64,000 nucleotides of DNA from JAOAFZ01 sp964412815 (GTDB lineage: Bacteria; Patescibacteriota; Microgenomatia; UBA1406; GWC2-37-13). The stretch spans positions 186,001 to 250,000 of the forward strand of contig CAYPQF010000021.1 of the NCBI GenBank assembly GCA_964412815.1, given 5' to 3'. Below, piece by piece: positions 32,967 through 41,006 of this stretch. Each line of letters starts with the position of its first letter. Position 1 is the stretch's first letter. The translations under genes were made by a program, and so were the position numbers. The notes beneath the pieces were generated by a model, which saw only the letters and a program-made list of their open reading frames with translations, searched no databases and was not told where the DNA came from.

Positions 32967-33905
32967 ATGAAACAGGTTATTGTGATAACCGGACAAACAG
33001 CGACAGGGAAGACAGCGAAGGCTGCTTCCCTTGCCAGGGAATTACAGGGAGAGCTCATAAATGCGGATTCGCGACAGATGTATCAGCGGCTGAATATTGT
33101 GACCGGAAAAGATGTTGATCCCAAAAGTCAGTTTACGCTTCATTACACACAGCGACACTGTTCAATAGGAACACATACTATCGAAGGCATTCCCGTCTGG
33201 TTGTATGATATCGTCTCTCCGAAGCATCGTTTTTCTTCCCACGATTTTGTAGACTGCGCAATACCCGTCATACAAGATATTCTGCAAAGAGGAAAGACTC
33301 CGATTTTGATTGGCGGGACGTATCTCTACCTGAAACATCTGTTGTATGGATTCACCGTTCAGGTACCGCCAAACGAAGCTCTCCGGAAAGAATTACGTTC
33401 CCTGTCAGTGGACCACCTCCAGCAACAGGTGCAGCTGACCAGTGACGCTGCCTGGCATGCACTGAACGAAAGTGATCGGCAGAATCCGCACCGGTTAATC
33501 CGCTTACTGGAGATCCTCACACATGAACCAGATTACATCCCTGCTCATGGAGAGGCACCAGCTATTTCCCTTGATGATACGATCGGTGAACCCGTATCGC
33601 TCTCAATACAAGGACTCCGATTTCAAACTACCGATACCTTACAAAAAAAAATTGAGGAGCGCATAGAAAAGAGGCTCGCTCAGGGGGCTTTGGCAGAGAC
33701 ACAGGCATTACTTGCAGATGGATTCTCCGCTGCTGATCCCGGACTCAATTCGCTCGGATACAAAGAACTGATCGCCCATCTAAAAGGGGAGTGCTCCGCA
33801 GCAGTTATGAAGCAACGCTGGATGTATGATGAACTACACTATGCAAAACGGCAATATACCTTTATGAAAAAGGATATAAATATTCGATGGGAAAATATCT
33901 CTTGA
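32967..33905 (+). CDS. miaA: tRNA dimethylallyltransferase
   Basis: 312 residues. P-loop GQTATGKTAKA, the substrate segment NADSRQMYQRLNIVTGKD and GGTYLYLKHLLYGF are present. The C-terminal zinc-finger-like region common in longer homologues is short. It adds a dimethylallyl group to A37 of tRNAs that read U-initial codons. It is co-transcribed with gyrA. Confidence 0.93.
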   Translation: MKQVIVITGQTATGKTAKAASLARELQGELINADSRQMYQRLNIVTGKDVDPKSQFTLHYTQRHCSIGTHTIEGIPVWLYDIVSPKHRFSSHDFVDCAIPVIQDILQRGKTPILIGGTYLYLKHLLYGFTVQVPPNEALRKELRSLSVDHLQQQVQLTSDAAWHALNESDRQNPHRLIRLLEILTHEPDYIPAHGEAPAISLDDTIGEPVSLSIQGLRFQTTDTLQKKIEERIEKRLAQGALAETQALLADGFSAADPGLNSLGYKELIAHLKGECSAAVMKQRWMYDELHYAKRQYTFMKKDINIRWENIS

Positions 33906-33928
33906 ATTTCGTTCAGAATAATGAAATA

Positions 33929-34915
33929 ATGAACTTTATGTCCAACGCGCGAACGACAAATTATACTGACTTATCTTCCCGTGGCTTACTCCATAATAAG
34001 CCTAAAAAAACTGACTACAACAAGCTAACTAATATCTTTCTGTTATTCTCTTTTATTATTTTTGTGGGCGCTATTACATTTGCTATTCAGCGCACCACAA
34101 CCTCCACAAACACACGGGCCAGCTCTGACGGATTACCAAAAGAGGTAGCGGACCGGGGAACAGTACCTCCACTGTCTGACCATGAGTATGCGTATACCCG
34201 GGAAGTGTTAAAAGCGCCAAAACAGTTTAAGGGGGAAGCGGTCCCTGCTGAGTATCTCCAACAGGCACTCACCATGTACAACAAATCTCCTAAAGAAGAA
34301 GTAGAACGATACGTAGCAAACCGCCTGGTTTTGTACTACAGTCTGAAACAGGCATTGAAAGACACAAACATCGCTTTCCAAGAACCTACTAACCAAAATT
34401 TCTATAACATCGAAGAGCGCATTGGAGAACTGAGAACGCTCGTGAAAAAAAATATTCTTTCGGTTGCAGATTTTGCCCTGATTAAAGCTCAGTTTAGAAA
34501 TAATGATAACTTTTATGAAGTAGAAGCAGTGTTCGGATCTTCCGCAGAACAGGTCGCAAAAGAAAAAATTGACGAATTCGCTGCGAAGATGACCGCACAG
34601 AATTACGAAGCAGTTGCTGAAGAAGCGAATCTGGACGAACAACTGCAGATTCTGAATGACAAAGAAAAAAATAAAGTTTTTTATGGTTATACGGATGATG
34701 ACAATGACAGTCCTGTACAAGAAACATATATATTTGATGAAGAGTTTGATGAGATTCTATTTTCCCTCCAACCAGGCCAGACTTCTCAAGTGTATCAGTT
34801 GAACAGTCTGGTACCGTACGTCTATTTTGTAGTGTATCCAATCAGAATCGAAGAAAAAAAATATCGGTCAACTGACGAAATAGTACAAAGTTATATCAAA
34901 GATTTTACGTTCTAA
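33929..34915 (+). CDS. TRA-motif membrane protein 1 (long paralogue)
   Basis: 328 residues. A short cytoplasmic N-terminus, one membrane segment (about 33-53), then STNTRASSDG with the TRA motif at residues 62-64, and an extracytoplasmic domain of about 260 residues rich in Glu and Gln. The part LPKEVADR to RTLVKKN is homologous to the last gene of this cluster (40370). The C-terminal FDEILFSLQPGQTSQVYQ faintly recalls parvulin-type prolyl isomerases, but no catalytic residues could be assigned. Start ambiguous: ATG at 33929 or 33938, each 6-7 nt after an AATAAT box. Upstream ATGs would overlap miaA. Confidence 0.7.
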   Translation: MNFMSNARTTNYTDLSSRGLLHNKPKKTDYNKLTNIFLLFSFIIFVGAITFAIQRTTTSTNTRASSDGLPKEVADRGTVPPLSDHEYAYTREVLKAPKQFKGEAVPAEYLQQALTMYNKSPKEEVERYVANRLVLYYSLKQALKDTNIAFQEPTNQNFYNIEERIGELRTLVKKNILSVADFALIKAQFRNNDNFYEVEAVFGSSAEQVAKEKIDEFAAKMTAQNYEAVAEEANLDEQLQILNDKEKNKVFYGYTDDDNDSPVQETYIFDEEFDEILFSLQPGQTSQVYQLNSLVPYVYFVVYPIRIEEKKYRSTDEIVQSYIKDFTF

Positions 34916-34916
34916 T

Positions 34917-37439
34917 ATGTTTCAACAGACTATATTCCTGACGGGAGCAAAAATTCTGGCATCGGTTGGTATGCTGGTGATGTCCAGTTTTATCATTATG
35001 AATACTGCCTCCGGAGAAGGAGTACGTCTGACGACCAGTACCCGGGCTTCGGAAACGTGTACCTGGGAAAAGAAAGGAGAATATTGTGATGAGAACAAAA
35101 AAGAGATTTACGCGACTATTGCCAAAAAATGTAACGGGCAATGGACCAGCGAAGAAAAATACGAAGGTACCGGCAAATCCTGTGGAGATAGTGGCGGAAG
35201 CACAGGCGGTTGTACCTGGGAAAAAAAGGGCGAATACTGCGACCAGGCAAAACAGGAAATCTGGGCTACCATTGCAAAAAAATGTGATGGTCAGTGGACC
35301 AGCGAAGAAAAATACGAATCAACCGGAAAACGCTGTGATGGATCTCCCATCACAGTACCAACTGCAACCCCAGTTCCGGGAGCCGAAATCCCTGGAGACT
35401 GGCCAGCAGGAAAAAACTGTCGCTATCAGGGAAGTGGTTGTGTAAGTGCAGATTTTAGAGGAACAAACGCAAATAACCCTCCTGAAGGAAAGATGTGGTG
35501 TTGTAAAAACGCGGTTGATGGACCAGGAGGATATCGCTATGGCACCGCTGAACCATGTGATCCAGGAACATGTGGCGGAGATTGTAACAGACATCCAGAG
35601 GGAGGAGTTCACTCAGATACGACCTGCGGAAACCCGTATCGTTGTCCGGTAAGAACCACTCCACCTCCAAATCAACCTTCTCCAACACCTCAAGAATGTA
35701 AAGATGTCTCAAAAGGATTTTATTGTGATACCTGGTCAACTGGTGATAATTATTGTAAGCGATTTGAGACTATGGGAGATACCTGTGGAGGAGCCGACAG
35801 ATATCGCAATACCGGTCAGAACTGCTGTCCACCTCCTGGTGAGCCAACTGAACCACCACCACCAACATCAACACCTCGTCCTCGTCAGCCAAACGAGCCA
35901 ACCCCGACCACACCTCCACCACCACCGCCTGGAACCTGTACTCAACTAACGGTAACTCTTGAAAAAGGTGGCAGTGTTGACGTCAACTCAGCCGGAGCAA
36001 ATAACGTCTTACCACGTCTTCCTGATCCAGGTGAAAAAGTCACCGTAACTTCCCGAGCTGGAGAACAGGCTCGCTTTGCGGGATACTGGATTCGTCCGGT
36101 AGGTTCTCCAAACAACTATAACCCTGCTACAAAGTCATATGATCAGGCTTCAACCTGTAGCTTCTGGTTGCCGCTCTCAGATTCAAAAACTACTGCTAAC
36201 GGATCTATAGTTACATTTGTGATGCCGGACTGGAAGAGTGGTCAGATATTTAGAAACGATCCTCATGGGGCTCAAAACAACTGTAATCAGGTTCCCCTCG
36301 ATTTTAGTCAGGGAGTGATTTTCGGGGTAATCTATCTGCAACCGCAGAATACGTGGACCGGAAACACATGGTGTAGAAACATTGGTCCAGCAACAAATGC
36401 CGGATTGTTACATAATGGCAGTGAGAATCTGGGTCAGGCATGTGACAATTTCTGTGTGGCCACCAGTAACCCTCCCGGTCCTACTACCACTCCGTCGCCG
36501 ACACCTCAACCTGGAAAGCAGGTCTGTGGATACACCCCCTGTGATAACGCAACAGCACCCTGTGCCGATGGACTTGAATGTATCGAAACATCTGGCGGCG
36601 CAAAGTACTGTTCAAAGCCGGAGCTGAAGACCGCCTGCGCAGCAAACCCGAGTCAGACTTCGTGTTGTACGGAACCAACCCGCCCACCACAGGAAGTGAC
36701 CAATACGCCGACACCAACTCCGGTACCGGCACGCTGTGGATACACCCCTTGTGACGATGTAACTGCACCCTGCGGAGACGGCATGATCTGTCTGGAAACC
36801 AGTACCGGTGCAAAGTACTGTTCGATGCCGGAGTTTGAAGAAGCATGTTATGATAATCCAAATCAAACAACCTGCTGTACCGCGCCTTCGCCAACTCCAA
36901 CCCCGACGCCAAAACCGTTAAAGTGTGGAGAAACTCCCTGTAACGATACGTCCGCACCTTGTGAAGACGGCATGATCTGTGTCCAGGCAGCCAACGGATC
37001 ACGGTATTGTTCGATGCCTGAGTACCAGGATGCATGCCGAACCAGTCCCAGTCGAACCAGTTGTTGTACTGCTCCAACGCCGACACCACAGCCGACGTAT
37101 ACACCGGTTCCGACATATACGCCGTTACCGACTTATACTCCTGTTCCACCGCCACCTGAACGTGTCGTTGTCCAGGATAGAGAAGTACAAGTGCCTGTGG
37201 TAACCACGATTATTCAGCAGGTACCTGTGGTACAGCAGCAACAACAGGTTGTACAGCCAACATACACGCCGTTACCACCGCCACCGACTTATACACCATT
37301 ACCAACGTATACACCGTTCCCGAGTCAGCCACCGCAGCCAACCTATACGCCTGCTGCCATTCCGGTTGCCGGAAATCCAATTCCCTGGGTTGTTGTTGGA
37401 ACACCACTGGTATTGATGCTGCTTGGAATGCTCTTATAA
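34917..37439 (+). CDS. TRA-motif surface protein 2: Cys-rich repeats, Pro/Thr linkers, IPVAG C-terminal tail
   Basis: 840 residues. N-terminal membrane segment (about 8-30), then LTTSTRASE (TRA at 42-44). Two 42-residue repeats start CTWEKKGEYC (DNA 35058 and 35211). A Cys-rich middle with Pro/Thr linkers follows, then three exactly 48-residue repeats of the pattern CGxTPCxxxxAPCxDG (36525, 36735, 36924). The C-terminal region holds a Val/Gln-rich stretch, PTYTPLP-type repeats and the ending IPVAGNPIPW plus a hydrophobic tail to the last residue. It has no basic residues after the tail, unlike classical LPXTG substrates. Likely disulfide-rich surface protein. It begins 1 nt after the preceding stop. 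No known family. Confidence 0.8.
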   Translation: MFQQTIFLTGAKILASVGMLVMSSFIIMNTASGEGVRLTTSTRASETCTWEKKGEYCDENKKEIYATIAKKCNGQWTSEEKYEGTGKSCGDSGGSTGGCTWEKKGEYCDQAKQEIWATIAKKCDGQWTSEEKYESTGKRCDGSPITVPTATPVPGAEIPGDWPAGKNCRYQGSGCVSADFRGTNANNPPEGKMWCCKNAVDGPGGYRYGTAEPCDPGTCGGDCNRHPEGGVHSDTTCGNPYRCPVRTTPPPNQPSPTPQECKDVSKGFYCDTWSTGDNYCKRFETMGDTCGGADRYRNTGQNCCPPPGEPTEPPPPTSTPRPRQPNEPTPTTPPPPPPGTCTQLTVTLEKGGSVDVNSAGANNVLPRLPDPGEKVTVTSRAGEQARFAGYWIRPVGSPNNYNPATKSYDQASTCSFWLPLSDSKTTANGSIVTFVMPDWKSGQIFRNDPHGAQNNCNQVPLDFSQGVIFGVIYLQPQNTWTGNTWCRNIGPATNAGLLHNGSENLGQACDNFCVATSNPPGPTTTPSPTPQPGKQVCGYTPCDNATAPCADGLECIETSGGAKYCSKPELKTACAANPSQTSCCTEPTRPPQEVTNTPTPTPVPARCGYTPCDDVTAPCGDGMICLETSTGAKYCSMPEFEEACYDNPNQTTCCTAPSPTPTPTPKPLKCGETPCNDTSAPCEDGMICVQAANGSRYCSMPEYQDACRTSPSRTSCCTAPTPTPQPTYTPVPTYTPLPTYTPVPPPPERVVVQDREVQVPVVTTIIQQVPVVQQQQQVVQPTYTPLPPPPTYTPLPTYTPFPSQPPQPTYTPAAIPVAGNPIPWVVVGTPLVLMLLGMLL
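35058..35336 (+). repeat. Tandem 42-residue coding repeat (CTWEKKGEYC units)
   Basis: Units 35058-35183 and 35211-35336 start 153 nt apart and are nearly identical in protein sequence (CTWEKKGEYC, later IAKKC[N/D]GQWTSEEKYE). Both contain four Cys. Confidence 0.8.
36525..37067 (+). repeat. Three 144-nt coding repeats, Cys-rich
   Basis: Units 36525-36668, 36735-36878 and 36924-37067 are each exactly 144 nt (48 residues), begin with CG[Y/E]TPC and end with a CC pair. They are separated by Pro/Thr linkers. A divergent unit lies in the 38614 gene (near 39778-39972). Confidence 0.85.
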
Positions 37440-37513
37440 CCATATTGTTTCCGGTTGTGTAAGAATATAGGCAGACTCAAATGATTCTATTTACAAGGAT
37501 AGGTAAGAAATGG

Positions 37514-37519
37514 TATAGT
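37514..37519 (+). promoter_or_regulatory. -10 box of the 37525 gene
   Basis: TATAGT ends 5 nt before the ATG. Confidence 0.45.
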
Positions 37520-37524
37520 AATGT

Positions 37525-38610
37525 ATGGCCAGAAAGAAGGTTATTACTCTTGTTTTACTCTTTGTATTAGTCCTTTTAACTGGTGTCTCCATCTATCTTT
37601 TCAGTAATCTCAATCAGGAAACACAGACAACACAAACAAGAGCTGATACTTATGTCGCCACTGGTGCTAAAGGGCTTGGGATTGATCCTTGCGGACATAT
37701 CCAGATAAGTGTTTCAGAATCACCGGCATGTCCCTTGCTTACCCGAGATCTTGATGCATCAGGTAAACCAGTATCTCCAGTCACAGCAACCAATTCTGTC
37801 TCTGAATATAAAACTACCTACTACTTGAAAAATATTAGTACTCAGAAACGTACCGTAAAATACAAAAAAATGAGTTTTTTTTGTGATGAACCCTATGGAC
37901 AGCCTACCAATAATGGCCAGGGTGGATATCGTCCGCACTGTATTGGCAACCCTGTTTTTACAGATGAATCAGTTACTCTTGAACCAAACGCGGTTCATTC
38001 GTTCGATATTATAGTGAAAAATAAATCTGATAATAAATGTGGGTCTTTCCAGAGCGATGTCGTTTATGGATCATTTCAGACAGATATAAATATAGTCGAT
38101 GTTGATGGTAATACCTCTTGTGCGTTTCCTAGTACAGAAGCTCAACAGTCAGGCAGTGTCGCAGCTGCAGGACTGTGTCAAACGGGAAAATCTTTCTCTC
38201 AGTGCACAGCACCTACCCAGCCAGCGGTATCAGTGACCCGTACTCCTTCTGCGGACACTCCACCTTCCATGACCATCGGCGGACCGGGAAAAACCTGTTA
38301 TGAACAAAGTAAAGTCATAACCGTTAAAGGTGATCCGGGAAGTCGTACCGATGCAATTAAATACCAGGTCTACGCCATAAAAGATAACCGGAGCGAGTGG
38401 GCAGCAGGAGAGTGTCCGTCCGGACAGCGTCAGGGACAATACTGTCTCCTTGGAGAGAATACCCAGCGGTTATTCAATGTTGATACCGGAACATTACCGA
38501 TTGGTACCTATGTGTTTTTTGCACAGGTAGCGGCACCGGATGGAACAGTGCTCTGTTCAAACGATATTATCAAAGAGAACCCGGTTCAGTGTTCGCGTGT
38601 TTGCTTGTAA
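37525..38610 (+). CDS. TRA-motif exported protein 3
   Basis: 361 residues. Basic start (MARKK), membrane segment (about 6-26), then TQTRADT with TRA at 38-40. The rest is extracytoplasmic: a beta-rich domain (about 60-205) with several Cys pairs, a short linker, and a second domain (about 245-361) with Cys at GKTCYEQS, EPVQCSRVC-like positions and others. No family recognised and no C-terminal anchor. It precedes the 38614 gene by 3 nt. The first domain (NICGH/CGHIQ start, SEYKTTYYLKN) resembles the matching part of the next protein in layout. Confidence 0.7.
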   Translation: MARKKVITLVLLFVLVLLTGVSIYLFSNLNQETQTTQTRADTYVATGAKGLGIDPCGHIQISVSESPACPLLTRDLDASGKPVSPVTATNSVSEYKTTYYLKNISTQKRTVKYKKMSFFCDEPYGQPTNNGQGGYRPHCIGNPVFTDESVTLEPNAVHSFDIIVKNKSDNKCGSFQSDVVYGSFQTDINIVDVDGNTSCAFPSTEAQQSGSVAAAGLCQTGKSFSQCTAPTQPAVSVTRTPSADTPPSMTIGGPGKTCYEQSKVITVKGDPGSRTDAIKYQVYAIKDNRSEWAAGECPSGQRQGQYCLLGENTQRLFNVDTGTLPIGTYVFFAQVAAPDGTVLCSNDIIKENPVQCSRVCL

Positions 38611-38613
38611 TAT

Positions 38614-40362
38614 ATGAAATTGAGTCGTCGAAATCTATTAGCGGTTGTGATTATTTTTGGAGCGATAGCACTTGTTGCTGGAGCGTTATATAGCTCTAAT
38701 TTTATTGCTTCCAATCAACAGACTACCAATACCCGGGCAGAGGTGCTCCAGGATAAAACAAATCTGTGCGGATACCTCAATGTTGATGCACAAACCCAGT
38801 TTATCCGTAACCAGGATGGTACTTTCAAAGATATCGAAGCTAATGTCAGATATGAACCGACAGCATATGGCTATGGGTTAAAGCTCAGAATAAAGAATCA
38901 AAAAAATGAACCTGTCACGCTGATATTCAGTCGTAATACCGATTTTTGTCGAGGTCCGGACAATAGTGGAAAACTCCATTTTAAAGACCCTCATACCGGC
39001 TGCTGGATGGGAGAGCTGGGGGAGCCGGCTGATCCCATCTTTAACGAAGTCCGACGGGAAACTATGGAGTTTGCTGCCAACGAAACAAAGGAACTGACGA
39101 TCTATCGTGACTCGGATTATTTTGCTGCTTGCGGATCATATCAAATAGACTGGGCCGTAGAAGATATCGTTGTGGGTGGCAAATCTACTGGTTGTAGAAA
39201 GACCTTTAGTCCTGATGCGCCGGGTGGATTTGCCAGTATTCTGGAAACCCGCAATGCCTGTCCCCAGGACAAGCCAAAGTGTACCGGAATTAATATTTCG
39301 TATACTGACCCCACTGGTCAACCAAAGACAATGACCAGCACGAAATACGATACGGTGGTTGATGTTAAGCCGGGGACTCAGGTTTGTTTTAATGACCTGA
39401 ATATCTCCAATGGCTTAAAAACGAAAGGGTATTTTGCCGCATGGGATATCAGCTGTCTGTTAACCAATCCCGCAACCTGTACTGTTGAACAACTGCATGA
39501 TAAGACACGACAGAATGGAGGTCCAAAACCACTGCCGACCTGTATCACCGCTGCCACAGAGCCAGGTAAAGTGGGCCAGTTGAATGGGTACCTGCAACCG
39601 GTGGATTCCTTAACTGGCGCTACGAACGAATGTGGCGTGCGCACACGAGTACTGGGAGCACAGGCAACACCAACCACACCTCCTAATCAGCCAACTCCCA
39701 CGACACCCCCCAATCAGCCCACACCAACCAGCGTTGTTGTGACCGCACAACCGACACGTACACCTCAGCTTGAAGGGTGTGGAACGCTGAGATTCGCAGT
39801 AGAAGCCTGCACCGAAACCAAGACCATTACCTGCGGCAGCCCCTGTGGAGAAGGACTCGGTGAATGCGAAGAAGACCATATCTGTATAATGACCAGGGAT
39901 CGCAACCGTATCTGTGCACTCAAAGACAATGAACAGGCGTGTTCTCAGAATGGAACAGAGGGCGCATGTTGTCGTGAGCTGACTCCAACCCCACTACCGA
40001 CAAATACGACGATCCCAACCCCGACACCATATCCCACATTTACTCCATTCCCGACATACACGCCGATCCAGCCCAATACCCGTGTCGAAACTCGTGATGT
40101 TCAGGTTATTAGACCAACGGTCATTGTCCAGACACAGGAAATTCCTATCACTGCGCCACCGGTAGTCCAACAAGTACAACCGACCTTTACCCCGGTTCCA
40201 CCACCTCCAACGTATACACCGCTGCCTACGTATACACCAATCCCGACGCAGCCCCCACAACCGACCTATACACCACCTGCAATTCCGGTCGCCGGCAACC
40301 CGATTCCATGGGTTGTTGCTGGAGTTCCGGTTGTACTCATGCTGTTAGGTATGTTACTCTAA
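38614..40362 (+). CDS. TRA-motif surface protein 4 with IPVAG C-terminal tail
   Basis: 582 residues. Membrane segment (about 8-26), TTNTRAEV with TRA at 40-42, then a beta-rich domain beginning NLCGYLNV (about 48-210) and a second domain to about 350. A Pro/Thr linker follows, with one Cys-rich unit, another Pro/Thr region with a Val/Gln-rich stretch and PTYTPLP repeats. It ends IPVAGNPIPWVVAGVP plus tail at residues 557-582. The C-terminal 26 residues are nearly identical to those of the 34917 protein, although the DNA differs at many third codon positions. It is likely a partner or relative of that protein on the surface. Confidence 0.78.
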   Translation: MKLSRRNLLAVVIIFGAIALVAGALYSSNFIASNQQTTNTRAEVLQDKTNLCGYLNVDAQTQFIRNQDGTFKDIEANVRYEPTAYGYGLKLRIKNQKNEPVTLIFSRNTDFCRGPDNSGKLHFKDPHTGCWMGELGEPADPIFNEVRRETMEFAANETKELTIYRDSDYFAACGSYQIDWAVEDIVVGGKSTGCRKTFSPDAPGGFASILETRNACPQDKPKCTGINISYTDPTGQPKTMTSTKYDTVVDVKPGTQVCFNDLNISNGLKTKGYFAAWDISCLLTNPATCTVEQLHDKTRQNGGPKPLPTCITAATEPGKVGQLNGYLQPVDSLTGATNECGVRTRVLGAQATPTTPPNQPTPTTPPNQPTPTSVVVTAQPTRTPQLEGCGTLRFAVEACTETKTITCGSPCGEGLGECEEDHICIMTRDRNRICALKDNEQACSQNGTEGACCRELTPTPLPTNTTIPTPTPYPTFTPFPTYTPIQPNTRVETRDVQVIRPTVIVQTQEIPITAPPVVQQVQPTFTPVPPPPTYTPLPTYTPIPTQPPQPTYTPPAIPVAGNPIPWVVAGVPVVLMLLGMLL

Positions 40363-40369
40363 ATACTGT

Positions 40370-40945
40370 ATGGACCCACAACAAGAAGGACGCACCCCGG
40401 AGCAGCGATATTCTCCAGAACCACTTGATCCCCGTATTGACGCAGCAACACCTGCGCGGGATATAGAAATGCCCAGAGAAGGGGATACCCACGTAAAAAA
40501 ATTCGGGCAGCTGGCAGTGTTGTTCAGTGTGATGGTGTTTGTATTCGGTTTTTCGTTCTATACCTTCAATAACCAATTTACGGGGAACACCCGCGCCAGC
40601 ATAACGACTGGTCCCGACACGCTTGATCCCAAAGAAGCAGCCTATACCCAGAGTATTGAGCAATATCCGGTGTCATACCGTGATAATCAGATCCCTGCCC
40701 GGCTGATTACTGAAGCAGAGCTGTTATATAACACAACTCCATCTGTACAGAGAAAACAGTATATTATTAACCGAATCGTGCTCTATTACATTTACTCGGA
40801 TATGGTACGGGGATCATTCACTTCTCCAGATTCGTTTACCGAGCTGGAAAAAGAAGTCATGACACTATCCTCACAGGCACAACAGCAGGAAGGGGTAAAC
40901 CTGGACCAGAAAGTAGTCGGCTATCTGCCATTCTTTAGCTATTAA
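40370..40945 (+). CDS. TRA-motif membrane protein 5 (short paralogue)
   Basis: 191 residues. The cytoplasmic N-terminus (about 44 residues) is Pro/Glu-rich. A membrane segment (about 46-66) and GNTRASIT (TRA at 74-76) follow, then a domain homologous to the first extracytoplasmic part of the 33929 protein (KEAAYTQSIEQYP, IPARLITEAELLYN, YIINRIVLYYIY). It lacks that protein's C-terminal half and ends KVVGYLPFFSY. It closes the five-gene cluster, 7 nt after the 38614 gene. No known family. Confidence 0.7.
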   Translation: MDPQQEGRTPEQRYSPEPLDPRIDAATPARDIEMPREGDTHVKKFGQLAVLFSVMVFVFGFSFYTFNNQFTGNTRASITTGPDTLDPKEAAYTQSIEQYPVSYRDNQIPARLITEAELLYNTTPSVQRKQYIINRIVLYYIYSDMVRGSFTSPDSFTELEKEVMTLSSQAQQQEGVNLDQKVVGYLPFFSY

Positions 40946-41006
40946 AGGGATGAGTTACGATATATAGTGCGAACGTTTGGAGAATTACCTAAACTGAACA
41001 CAGTTC

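Noticed and set aside
34500..34915. Parvulin-type prolyl isomerase call for the 33929 protein
   Set aside because: Only a short LQPGQTSQVYQ-like segment resembles the family; catalytic residues could not be placed.
36484..37155. Minus-strand 223-codon frame within the Cys-rich surface protein gene
   Set aside because: It is antisense to the repeat-rich coding region and shows no start signals or recognisable domain.
37080..37370. PTYTP-type DNA repetition as a non-coding satellite
   Set aside because: The repetition follows the reading frame and codes for Pro/Thr linkers; the homologous stretch at 40.0-40.3 kb uses different codons.
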